From: an uncultured Pelagibacteraceae bacterium
Lineage (GTDB): Bacteria; Pseudomonadota; Alphaproteobacteria; Pelagibacterales; Pelagibacteraceae
Assembly (NCBI GenBank): GCA_902611465.1
Contig: CACLZS010000007.1
Coordinates: forward strand, 1 to 54,113
Length of the DNA: 54,113 nucleotides
Direction of reading: 5' to 3'
Shown here one piece after another: positions 9,219 through 17,634 of the stretch. A program made the position numbers and the translations under genes. Below the pieces are notes generated by a model. It saw only the letters and a program-made list of their open reading frames with translations, was not told the DNA's origin and ran no database searches. The first letter of the stretch is position 1. Each line of letters starts with the position of its first letter.

Positions 9219-10997
9219 ATGTTTGCTTTGTTAAAAAGAAATTTGTTCATCATAGTTATATTTATATTAACTATTTCTTTAGGTTTTCTTACATTTTTAA
9301 CATTTATCAATAAAAGTTTTATTAAACTTACTGAAGATAACCTAGAAATTCTTCTAATGTCCAATGTCATTTTGGTAATTTTATTTTTTATATTAATATT
9401 TATTGATATTAAAAATTCTATTAAAAATAATATCAATGTAAGGGGTTCAATTGCTAATAGAAAATATATCATTTCTTTTGCACTTTTTACCTTAATTCCA
9501 TCATTATTAATTGCTATTTTTTCATTGTTTATTTTTTCATTTGCCCTAGATAAATATTTTGACAAAAAAATTACTACAGCTGTAAACAATTCTTATGAGA
9601 TAGCTAAAAACTATGTTGATGAGAAAAGAAATAAAATAGAGTCAGAAATTGTACTCATAGCATTTGATTTAAATAAATACGCAGAATTGTATAACTCTGA
9701 TCCAGATAGGTATCAACTTATATTAAATACTCAGAGGTTTTTAAGAGACATAGACCAACTACATTTAATAGATAAAGATGGCAGGTTATTAAGATCAGCA
9801 GCAAATTCTGTTTACAAAAAAATAGAGAATAGAGCTATGGAGATGGTAAAAGATGATGATAGACCATTAAAAATTATAAATACATTTGAAAATAAATCTG
9901 CAGCAGTTGTAAGACTTTCTAATTATGAAAATACATTTTTGTATGTATTAAAGTATATTGATAAAAATATTTCTAATTATTTAATAAAATCTGAGGAAGC
10001 AGTAAATTTTTATTATACAGTAGAAAATCAGAATTTAGGTATAAGAATTTCATTTGCTATAATTTACATTACTCTTGTTACGCTTTTACTTTTTTTGTCA
10101 ATAACAATAGCAATAAGATTTTCATCACGTTTTTTTATATCAATTAATAACTTAATAACTGCCTCTGAAAATATTGGTAAAGGGAACTTAAATACAAAAG
10201 TACCTGATATAAAAGCAGATATAGAAATGGAAAGGCTAAATAAAAATTTTAATTCAATGATTGATAGGTTAAAAAATCAACAAGAAAAACTACTTACAAA
10301 TGAAAGACATGAGGCTTGGGAAAATGTTGCTAGAAAATTAGCTCACGAAATCAAAAATCCTTTAACACCAATTCAATTAACGATAGACAATCTTAAATCA
10401 AAATATTTACCTAATGGAGAAACTTTTAACCAAGAAAAATATTTAAACAATCTTAAAACTATTCTTAAACAAATTAAACAGATTGAAAATCTAGTAAATG
10501 AATTTTCTGACTTTGCAAGAATGCCAAAACCATTATTTAAATCAAACAATTTAAACCAAGTAATCAATGACAACATTAATTTAGTAAATAAACTTGACGA
10601 CTCAATTCAAATCAGACTAATTAATCACCTTGCTAAAGAGACAATATTAAAATTTGATAATGAACAGTTTAATAGGCTATTTTTCAATTTAATCAAAAAT
10701 TCTCTTGAAAGTATTCAAGAAAAGGCAACAAAAGATAGTAAAATTGACAAAAATATAGATATAGAAATTAGACAAAGAAGAGATTATATAAATATCAACA
10801 TTGTTGATACCGGAACAGGTTTCAAAAATAAAAAAACCAAAGATATAATTAAACCTTATTTTACTACTAAAGAAAAGGGAACTGGATTAGGATTATCGAT
10901 TGTAGACAAAATTATTAGTGATCATGAAGGGTCAATCAAATTTTTAAATCATAAAAAAGGTGCAAAAATTCAAATTATAATTCCTTATAAAAAATAA
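9219..10997 (+). CDS. ntrY: NtrY-type sensor histidine kinase
   Basis: NtrY is the membrane sensor of the NtrYX system, linked to nitrogen metabolism, redox state and envelope functions in alphaproteobacteria. The 592-residue protein has several N-terminal hydrophobic segments within about residues 1-110, a periplasmic/sensor stretch, another membrane segment at about 270-300, a HAMP-like linker, then the phosphoacceptor H376 in LAHEIKNPLTPIQL and the NtrY-typical FSDFARMPKP. The ATP-binding G box is GTGLGLSIV. It is shorter than many NtrY proteins (often over 700). The stop overlaps ntrX by one base. Confidence 0.93.
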   Translation: MFALLKRNLFIIVIFILTISLGFLTFLTFINKSFIKLTEDNLEILLMSNVILVILFFILIFIDIKNSIKNNINVRGSIANRKYIISFALFTLIPSLLIAIFSLFIFSFALDKYFDKKITTAVNNSYEIAKNYVDEKRNKIESEIVLIAFDLNKYAELYNSDPDRYQLILNTQRFLRDIDQLHLIDKDGRLLRSAANSVYKKIENRAMEMVKDDDRPLKIINTFENKSAAVVRLSNYENTFLYVLKYIDKNISNYLIKSEEAVNFYYTVENQNLGIRISFAIIYITLVTLLLFLSITIAIRFSSRFFISINNLITASENIGKGNLNTKVPDIKADIEMERLNKNFNSMIDRLKNQQEKLLTNERHEAWENVARKLAHEIKNPLTPIQLTIDNLKSKYLPNGETFNQEKYLNNLKTILKQIKQIENLVNEFSDFARMPKPLFKSNNLNQVINDNINLVNKLDDSIQIRLINHLAKETILKFDNEQFNRLFFNLIKNSLESIQEKATKDSKIDKNIDIEIRQRRDYININIVDTGTGFKNKKTKDIIKPYFTTKEKGTGLGLSIVDKIISDHEGSIKFLNHKKGAKIQIIIPYKK

Positions 10998-12352
10998 TGT
11001 CAGCAGAGATTTTAATAATAGATGATAATGCAGATATAAGATTAATTTTAGATGAATTAATTAATGATGCTGGTTACAAGACAAGACTTGCCGCTAACTT
11101 TAATCAAGCGCTGACTGAAATTGACAAAAAACTTCCTGATGTTGCGATTATAGACGTTAAATTAGATAAAGGTGATAATGATGGAATTTTACTCTTAGAT
11201 CATATAAAGAAAAAAAATCCTGATTTACCAGTTATAATGATTTCTGGTCATGCAAATATAGAGATGGCAGTGAATTCATTAAAATCTGGTGCATTTGAGT
11301 TTATTCAAAAACCATTTGATAAAGAAAGACTAATAAATTTTGTTAATAGAGCTGTAGAGAACTATAATTTAAAAAATGAAAATAAAACATTAAATACTAA
11401 ACTGTTTCACGCTTTCGAACTAGTTGGCAAAAGTTCTAATATTTTATCAATTAAAGATCAAATAAATAAATTATCTAAATCAGAGAGTAGAATTTTTATA
11501 ACAGGACCTACTGGTTCTGGTAAAGAACTAATTTCTAGAAAAATTCATAAAAATTCTAAAAGAAAGGATGGACCATTTGTGATTATAAATGGTGCACTTT
11601 TAGATGCAAAAAAGTATGAACTTGAATTATTTGGTGAAGAAAAAAAAGATGGATCTATTTTTTATGGAGCTCTTGAAAAAGCATCCGGTGGTGTATTATT
11701 AATTGATGAAGTTACTGAAATACCCCTCGAGACTCAGTCTAAAATTTTGAGAGTAGTAATAGATCAAAAATTCAAAAGAATTAATAGTAACCATGATATT
11801 AAAGTTGATGTAAGAATAATTTGCACAAATAGTAAAGATGCTAAACAGGAGATTAAAAATGGAAACTTTAGAGAAGATTTATTCCATCGATTAAATGTAT
11901 TTAATATTAAAATTGATCCTTTAAATAAGAGAATTGATGATATTCCAATATTAATAGAATATTTCATTAAAAATATTTGTGAGGCTAACAATTTTAAAAA
12001 ATTTAAGATTACTGATAATAATTATTTACTAAATTATGATTGGCCAGGAAATGTCAGAGAATTAAGAAATCTGATAGAAAGAATTGCCATATTGTCTCCC
12101 GGTGATGATAATGAGAGATTAATGAATATAATCAAAGAATCTTTATCTAAATCAATCGAAAATGACTTTTCAGTAACAGAAACTCTTACAGTTCCATTAA
12201 AAGAAGCTAGAGAAAGTTTTGAAAAACAATATTTAATTTCCCAATTAAAAAAATTTAGTGGAAACATTTCAAAGACAGCAAAATTTATAGGAATGGAAAG
12301 ATCAGCCTTACATAGAAAATTGAAACTACTAGGAGTGAAAGATTTAAACTAA
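10997..12352 (+). CDS. ntrX: NtrX-type response regulator (AAA+ NtrC family)
   Basis: The partner regulator of NtrY. The receiver domain (about 1-120) has the phosphoacceptor D53 in AIIDVKLD and a lysine in FIQKPFD. The AAA+ domain has Walker A GPTGSGKE at about 173 and Walker B GGVLLIDEV, followed by the WPGNVRELRNL block. A Fis-type helix-turn-helix ends the protein (GNISKTAKFIGMERSALHRKL). The sigma-54-contacting GAFTGA loop is replaced by a KKDGSIFYGA-like segment, which suggests it does not activate sigma-54 promoters. It is coupled to trkA by a TAATG overlap. Confidence 0.94.
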   Translation: MSAEILIIDDNADIRLILDELINDAGYKTRLAANFNQALTEIDKKLPDVAIIDVKLDKGDNDGILLLDHIKKKNPDLPVIMISGHANIEMAVNSLKSGAFEFIQKPFDKERLINFVNRAVENYNLKNENKTLNTKLFHAFELVGKSSNILSIKDQINKLSKSESRIFITGPTGSGKELISRKIHKNSKRKDGPFVIINGALLDAKKYELELFGEEKKDGSIFYGALEKASGGVLLIDEVTEIPLETQSKILRVVIDQKFKRINSNHDIKVDVRIICTNSKDAKQEIKNGNFREDLFHRLNVFNIKIDPLNKRIDDIPILIEYFIKNICEANNFKKFKITDNNYLLNYDWPGNVRELRNLIERIAILSPGDDNERLMNIIKESLSKSIENDFSVTETLTVPLKEARESFEKQYLISQLKKFSGNISKTAKFIGMERSALHRKLKLLGVKDLN

Positions 12353-13725
12353 TGAATATTATTATATGTGGTGCCGGTAGAGTGGGCTCAACTATTGCTA
12401 AAATGTTAATTGAGCAAAATCACTCAATAACAATGATTGATCAATCTAGTGATGATATTCAAAAAATTAATGAAACTTTAGATGTAAAAGCAATAGTTGG
12501 AAAAGCAACTTCGCCAGCAATATTGGAAAAAGCAAATACAAAAGATGCAGATATGATCATAGCTGTAACTAGAAATGATGAAATAAATATGTTGATATGC
12601 CAAATAGCTTTTTCTTTATTTAAGGTTCCAAAAAAAATTGCAAGAATAAGATTTCAAGAATATCTTGATCCTAAATATTCAGGATTATTTAATAGAGAAA
12701 ATTTACCAATTGATAATATAATATCTCCCGAAATTGAAATTGCAAAGTCTATCCAGCGTAAATTAGAGGCACCAGGAGCATTAGATAATGTACCATTTGC
12801 AGAAAATAAAATTAGATTGTTAGAAATCTTGATTGACGAAAAATGTTCAATTCAAGGAATTAATTTAAATGAACTTACAAAAAAATTTCCTAAATTAAAT
12901 GCTTATATACTTGGTGTTATTAGAGATGATAAATTTGTTGTAATGAAAAAGACAGATCAACTCCATCTTAAAGATAAAGCATATGTGGTAGTTAATAGCA
13001 GTCAGATGCAAGAAACTTTAACTGTATTTGGTCATAATGAAAAAATTTCAAATAAAATGTTAATTATAGGAGGTGGAAATATTGGTTTTAATCTTGCTAA
13101 AAATATTGAGCAATCATTTGAGTCAACAAGAGTTAAGATAATAGAAAAAGATAAATCAAGGGCTGAATATATTGCTAATCAATTAAATGATACCATCGTA
13201 ATCAATGGAAATGGCTTAGATGAAGATGTATTGAATGAGGCTAATATTGATGAAGTTGAAACAGTTTTAGCTTTAACAAATGATGATGAAGATAATTTAA
13301 TGGTAAGTGTAATTGTTGAAAAATTTTCGAAAGATAAAAGAACTATGGCATTGATAAATAAACCTAATTACTCGTTGTTACAATCCTCTTTAAAGATTGA
13401 CGATTTAATTGATCCAAGAATGAGCACTGTCTCTAGTATTTTAAAACACGTTCATAAAGGAACTATAGAAAACGCCTATACAATTTTGAATGGAGAATAT
13501 GAAGTTATAGAAGCAGATATCATAGAATCATCAGAACTAATAAACAGACAATTGAAAGATTCTAATTTACCTGAAGAAATAAGAATAGGCGCAATATTAA
13601 GAGATGGTGAAGTAATTATACCAAGTTCTAGTTATGTGTTTCAAAAAGATGATACAGTTTTGCTTCTATCTAAGAGAGACCAACTCCCTATAGTAGAAAA
13701 TATGTTTAGAATTAGTTCAATCTAA
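12352..13725 (+). CDS. trkA: Trk potassium uptake regulatory protein TrkA
   Basis: TrkA is the cytosolic NAD(H)-binding gating subunit of the Trk potassium channel. The 457-residue protein is two tandem RCK units. The Rossmann motifs are CGAGRVGSTIAKML at the N terminus and IGGGNIGFNLAKNI near residue 235, each followed by a TrkA_C segment. It overlaps the ntrX stop by one base and precedes trkH by 7 bp, so potassium uptake sits in the same transcript as ntrYX. Confidence 0.96.
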   Translation: MNIIICGAGRVGSTIAKMLIEQNHSITMIDQSSDDIQKINETLDVKAIVGKATSPAILEKANTKDADMIIAVTRNDEINMLICQIAFSLFKVPKKIARIRFQEYLDPKYSGLFNRENLPIDNIISPEIEIAKSIQRKLEAPGALDNVPFAENKIRLLEILIDEKCSIQGINLNELTKKFPKLNAYILGVIRDDKFVVMKKTDQLHLKDKAYVVVNSSQMQETLTVFGHNEKISNKMLIIGGGNIGFNLAKNIEQSFESTRVKIIEKDKSRAEYIANQLNDTIVINGNGLDEDVLNEANIDEVETVLALTNDDEDNLMVSVIVEKFSKDKRTMALINKPNYSLLQSSLKIDDLIDPRMSTVSSILKHVHKGTIENAYTILNGEYEVIEADIIESSELINRQLKDSNLPEEIRIGAILRDGEVIIPSSSYVFQKDDTVLLLSKRDQLPIVENMFRISSI

Positions 13726-13732
13726 TTTTAAT

Positions 13733-15142
13733 ATGAATAAATTTAGCTCTTTTTATATAAGTTCTTTTTTATTTTTAATAAGTGTTCTGTCTTTTTTTAA
13801 CATTATTTATTCAAATTATTTTGATATTTTTTTTAATATTGAAAATTATATTTATACTTTACTAATAAGTTTTTTTTTAGGTGTATTAATATTATTTTTT
13901 AATAGGACTAATATAAGAAAAATTACTCTTTATGAAAAAATATTTACTGTTTTATTTGGTTATTTTTTATTTCCACTAATTATATCCATACCTTATTACT
14001 TTGGTATTCAAAATATATCTTTATTAAATTCTTATTTTGAAGCGATCTCAGGTTTTACCTCTACTGGCTTTACCATTTTTGAAAACATAAAACAATTAGA
14101 TGAAAGCTTAATTATATGGAGATCCACTTCTCAATGGTTTGGTGGTATTTATTTTCTATTTTCAATTTTACTTTTGATCGATATATTTGATAAAAATCTC
14201 AAGCAATCTTTTACAGAATATTTATCTTTCAATTATAATGAAATATTTAAACAATCGCTTAAAATTATAATAATTTATTCCCTATTAACCTTATTTGTAT
14301 TTATTTTATTTAAGATGATTAATTTAAGAACTTTTGATGCATTTAATTTGTCATTATCTGTAATATCTTCTGGTGGTTTTTTACCTGTTAATAGAATAGA
14401 TAACTTATTCGAAAATGATGTAAGTAAAGTTATTTTATCTTTTAGTATGATGCTTTCATTTTTTAGTTTGTTTTTAATATACAATCTTATTTTTTTTAAT
14501 AAAAAAAAACTAAATTTTTTAAGTGAAGATTTTAACCTTTTAATTTACTTATTAATAATTATTTCATTTTCGTTTGTTTTTTTAAATCCAAGTAATAATT
14601 TCCCTATAATTCTAGTTGCCATATCAAGTAGTATTTCAAATATTGGAATTTCATTTAATGACACCCCAAATAATTTAATATTTATCTTTTTTATTATGGT
14701 TGTTATAGGAGGTTCTTTTTTTTCAACTAGTTCAGGTATAAGGTTAATAAAAATCCTAAGTTTGTTAAAATTTTCTTTGAATAACCTATTATCACATACT
14801 AAACCCAATCAAATTTATTCAAATAAAGTTACATTAATTAATGAGAGAACTGAAAAGTCAGATATTAATAAATACTTTTTTTCAATAATTATTTTTATTA
14901 TCTCACTGTCATTGTTAACCTCGATACTAACATTCTCGGATATACAATTTGAAAATTCATTTAAGCTTTCTATCTTGACAATTATGAATACCGTTAATTC
15001 AAGTATGTTTGAACTAGCTAATTTTGATTTCTATAATCTTTCTTTTTTTACTAAGATTTATTTAATAATTTTCATGATAATTGGTAGAGTAGAGCTATTA
15101 ACAATACTAATATTATTTAAAAAATTTCTTTTCAAAAGCTAA
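13733..15142 (+). CDS. trkH: Trk potassium uptake channel subunit TrkH
   Basis: This 469-residue inner-membrane protein is hydrophobic along its length and has the fourfold pore-loop repeat of the TrkH/KtrB family. I see loop 1 as SGFTSTGFTIF, loop 2 as SVISSGGFLPV and loop 3 as SSISNIGISFND. In the expected loop 4 place the sequence reads NTVNSSMFEL, with serines where the filter glycine normally sits. It works with TrkA encoded just upstream. Base composition is very T-rich, as expected for a membrane protein in an AT-rich genome. Confidence 0.92.
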   Translation: MNKFSSFYISSFLFLISVLSFFNIIYSNYFDIFFNIENYIYTLLISFFLGVLILFFNRTNIRKITLYEKIFTVLFGYFLFPLIISIPYYFGIQNISLLNSYFEAISGFTSTGFTIFENIKQLDESLIIWRSTSQWFGGIYFLFSILLLIDIFDKNLKQSFTEYLSFNYNEIFKQSLKIIIIYSLLTLFVFILFKMINLRTFDAFNLSLSVISSGGFLPVNRIDNLFENDVSKVILSFSMMLSFFSLFLIYNLIFFNKKKLNFLSEDFNLLIYLLIIISFSFVFLNPSNNFPIILVAISSSISNIGISFNDTPNNLIFIFFIMVVIGGSFFSTSSGIRLIKILSLLKFSLNNLLSHTKPNQIYSNKVTLINERTEKSDINKYFFSIIIFIISLSLLTSILTFSDIQFENSFKLSILTIMNTVNSSMFELANFDFYNLSFFTKIYLIIFMIIGRVELLTILILFKKFLFKS

Positions 15143-15167
15143 ATTAATATTATAAAGTCTTCGTTCT

Positions 15168-15244
15168 GCGCCCTTAGCTCAGCTGGATAGAGCATCGGTT
15201 TTCTAAACCGAGGGTCGGAGGTTCGAATCCTCCAGGGCGCGCCA
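15168..15244 (+). tRNA. tRNA-Arg (anticodon TCT)
   Basis: The full cloverleaf can be folded by eye: acceptor GCGCCCT pairs with AGGGCGC, the D arm is GCTC...GAGC, the anticodon stem TCGGT/ACCGA holds the loop TTTCTAA with anticodon TCT, and the T arm is GGAGG TTCGAAT CCTCC. The discriminator is G and the CCA end is encoded in the DNA. It lies 25 bp after trkH. Confidence 0.97.
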
Positions 15245-15313
15245 AGTTAATTGATCAGTATTGTTGAGGCTAATTTACCATTGATGGTTGTAATACTTTC
15301 TGCTTTACTCCAG

Positions 15314-15351
15314 TATTCAAAAATAACTTTTTGAATAATTTGTTAACAAAT
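15314..15351 (+). promoter_or_regulatory. Two adjacent dyads in the aapJ leader
   Basis: A 10-bp inverted repeat with a 4-nt loop (TATTCAAAAA ... TTTTTGAATA, 15314-15337) is followed at once by a perfect 14-bp palindrome (ATTTGTTAACAAAT, 15338-15351). Both lie just upstream of the aapJ ribosome binding site. They could be regulator operators or RNA hairpins in the leader; no known riboswitch consensus is recognised. Confidence 0.35.
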
Positions 15352-15374
15352 AAATAATAAAAATGAGGAAAATA

Positions 15375-16415
15375 ATGTTTAAAATAATAAAACAATTGAC
15401 TTCTGTAGTTGCTATGTTCGCTGTGTTATTTGCTTTTTCAACAGAAACAATGGCTGCTAAGAAATCAAAAACTCTTGAGAACACTAAAAAAAGAGGATTT
15501 GTAAGATGTGGTGTTTCTCAGGGTCTTCCTGGATTTTCAAACGCAGATGAGTCTGGAAATTGGACAGGGATAGATGTTGATGTATGTAGAGCTGTTGCAG
15601 CTGCTACATTAGGAGATGCAACTAAAGTTAAATTCACTCCTTTAAGTGCAAAAGAAAGATTTACCGCACTTACTTCAGGTGAAATTGACATTCTATCAAG
15701 AAACACAACTTGGACGCTTTCAAGAGACGCTGACATTGGTTTAACATTTGTTGGAGTAAACTTTTATGATGGACAAGGTTTCATGGTAAGAAAAGGTTCA
15801 GGAATAGCATCTACTAGTGAATTTAAAAATGGAACTTCAGTTTGTACAAATTTAGGAACTACAACTGAGCTTAACATGAGAGACTTCTTCGATTCTAGAG
15901 GAATTTCTTATGAGCCTGTAGTTTTTGAAAAAGCAGACGAAGTCGTAGCTGCTTATGATGCAGGTAGATGTGATACATACACTACAGATAAATCTGGTCT
16001 TGCTGCACAAAGAACTAAATTGTCTGCTCCAGATGATCACGTAGTATTACCTGAAACTATTTCAAAAGAGCCACTTGGACCAGTTGTACGTCAAGGTGAT
16101 TCTGTTTGGGAAGATATAGTAAGATGGTCGTTAAATACTATGATTGAAGCAGAGGAATATGGTGTTAACTCATCAAATGCTGATATGATGAAAACTTCAA
16201 ATAATCCAGCAATCAAAAGATTAGTTGGTGCTGAAGGTGAACTAGGCGCAGCTTTTGGTTTAGATAACGAATGGAACTTAAGAATTATCAAACAAGTTGG
16301 TAATTACGGTGAAAGCTACAAAAGAAACATAGCAGACACTGGAATTCTACCTGACAGAGGTCCAAATGAATTATGGACTAAAGGTGGAATATTATACGTA
16401 CCACCAGCAAGATAA
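15375..16415 (+). CDS. aapJ: General L-amino-acid ABC transporter, periplasmic binding protein
   Basis: AapJ captures a broad range of L-amino acids in the periplasm and delivers them to AapQM. The 346-residue protein has a signal peptide ending near ETMAAKK, then the bacterial SBP family 3 fold: VRCGVSQGLPGFSNADESG, WTGIDVDVCRAVAAA, LTSGEIDILSRNTTWT and YDAGRCDTYTTDKSGL. I chose ATG 15375 because GAGGA lies 6 nt upstream; an ATG at 15363 would add MRKI and place the Shine-Dalgarno inside the gene. The base composition is slightly richer in GC than in neighbouring membrane genes, as usual for abundant binding proteins. Confidence 0.95.
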   Translation: MFKIIKQLTSVVAMFAVLFAFSTETMAAKKSKTLENTKKRGFVRCGVSQGLPGFSNADESGNWTGIDVDVCRAVAAATLGDATKVKFTPLSAKERFTALTSGEIDILSRNTTWTLSRDADIGLTFVGVNFYDGQGFMVRKGSGIASTSEFKNGTSVCTNLGTTTELNMRDFFDSRGISYEPVVFEKADEVVAAYDAGRCDTYTTDKSGLAAQRTKLSAPDDHVVLPETISKEPLGPVVRQGDSVWEDIVRWSLNTMIEAEEYGVNSSNADMMKTSNNPAIKRLVGAEGELGAAFGLDNEWNLRIIKQVGNYGESYKRNIADTGILPDRGPNELWTKGGILYVPPAR

Positions 16416-16433
16416 TTTAATTTCAAATTACTT

Positions 16434-16466
16434 AAAAAGGGCTAGATATTTCTAGCCCTTTTTTTT
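16434..16466 (+). terminator. Hairpin terminator/attenuator between aapJ and aapQ
   Basis: A 13-bp stem (left arm AAAAAGGGCTAGA, loop TATT, right arm complementary) runs into a T tract, the classic Rho-independent form. It lies between the binding-protein gene and the permeases, so it probably lowers downstream transcription rather than ending the operon completely. Confidence 0.85.
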
Positions 16467-16479
16467 ATTATAGATTCCG

Positions 16480-17631
16480 ATGAACAACATTATAAAAAGA
16501 TTTATACCTCAGATTTTAGCAATACTATTTGTTGTTCTTATTTTTGGGTTTTTAACCCTGAATGCTCAGACCAATATGGATAATAGAGGTATTGATTTTG
16601 GTTTTGATTTTTTATCACAAGAATCTTCATTTGATGTTCAGTTTTCTTTAATTGAATATAGTGGATCAGACTCATATGCCCGTGCTTTTCTAGTTGGACT
16701 TTTGAATACTTTGTTAGTTTCTTTTATTAGTATAATTATTTGCACAATATTAGGTGTTATAATTGGTGTAGCAAGATTATCATCTAATTACCTAATAAAA
16801 AACTCAGCCGCATGGTACGTCGAGTTTTTTAGAAATATTCCATTACTGCTACAAATCTTCTTTTGGTATTACGCAGCTCTTAGAGCTTTACCTATGCCAG
16901 AGAAAGCCAATGCATGGTTTGGGGTAACTTATATGACAGTAAAAGGCTATTACATACCAGCTATGGTGTGGGAAAATTTGAATGTATTTTTATATTGTGG
17001 TCTTGCAGCAATAATATCAATTATTGTAATGAGGAATTATGCAAGTAGATTAAGAGACACACAAGGTAAACAAATTCCTGTACTCCTTTATTCAGTAGCT
17101 CTATTAATTGTATTGCCTCTTTTATCATTCATATTTGGTGGAGTGTCCTTAGAATTTGAAATACCTGAGCTCAAAAAATTATCAAAGATTTCCTATATTT
17201 ATGAAGGTGGAATAAGTTTACCACCTGAATTAATAGCATTAGTTTTAGCACTATCTTTATACACTTCTACCTTTGTAGCAGAGTGTGTTAGAGCTGGTAT
17301 CGAGGGAGTTAGTAAAGGCCAAAAAGAGGCCGCAGCATCTGTTGGTTTAACACCTAATCAAGTTTTAAAATTAGTTATTATGCCTCAAGCTTTAAGAATT
17401 ATAATTCCACCAACGACAAACCAATATTTAAATTTGACTAAAAATTCATCTTTGGCAGCTGCTATTGCATATCCAGATTTAGTACTTGTATTTGCAGGAA
17501 CTGCTTTGATGCAAACTGGTAAGGCAATAGAAATTGTTTCTATAACAATGTTAACTTATTTAACTATAAGTTTAACAATTGCAGCAATAATGAATTGGTA
17601 CAACAAAAAAATTGAAATTAAGGAAAAGTAA
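16480..17631 (+). CDS. aapQ: General L-amino-acid ABC transporter permease AapQ
   Basis: One of the two inner-membrane subunits of the Aap importer. The 383-residue protein has an N-terminal hydrophobic segment (about 8-28), the paired-permease core beginning near ARAFLVGLLNTLLVSF, and the EAA loop GVSKGQKEAAASVGLTPNQV that docks on the ATPase. It ends 3 bp before aapM and begins 14 bp after the aapJ hairpin. The length is typical of the long AapQ type, which has an inserted domain compared with HisQ. Confidence 0.94.
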   Translation: MNNIIKRFIPQILAILFVVLIFGFLTLNAQTNMDNRGIDFGFDFLSQESSFDVQFSLIEYSGSDSYARAFLVGLLNTLLVSFISIIICTILGVIIGVARLSSNYLIKNSAAWYVEFFRNIPLLLQIFFWYYAALRALPMPEKANAWFGVTYMTVKGYYIPAMVWENLNVFLYCGLAAIISIIVMRNYASRLRDTQGKQIPVLLYSVALLIVLPLLSFIFGGVSLEFEIPELKKLSKISYIYEGGISLPPELIALVLALSLYTSTFVAECVRAGIEGVSKGQKEAAASVGLTPNQVLKLVIMPQALRIIIPPTTNQYLNLTKNSSLAAAIAYPDLVLVFAGTALMQTGKAIEIVSITMLTYLTISLTIAAIMNWYNKKIEIKEK

Positions 17632-17634
17632 ATA

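Noticed and set aside
15245..15374. Known riboswitch upstream of aapJ
   Set aside because: The conserved cores of glycine, SAM or other known riboswitches are not recognisable; only simple dyads are present.
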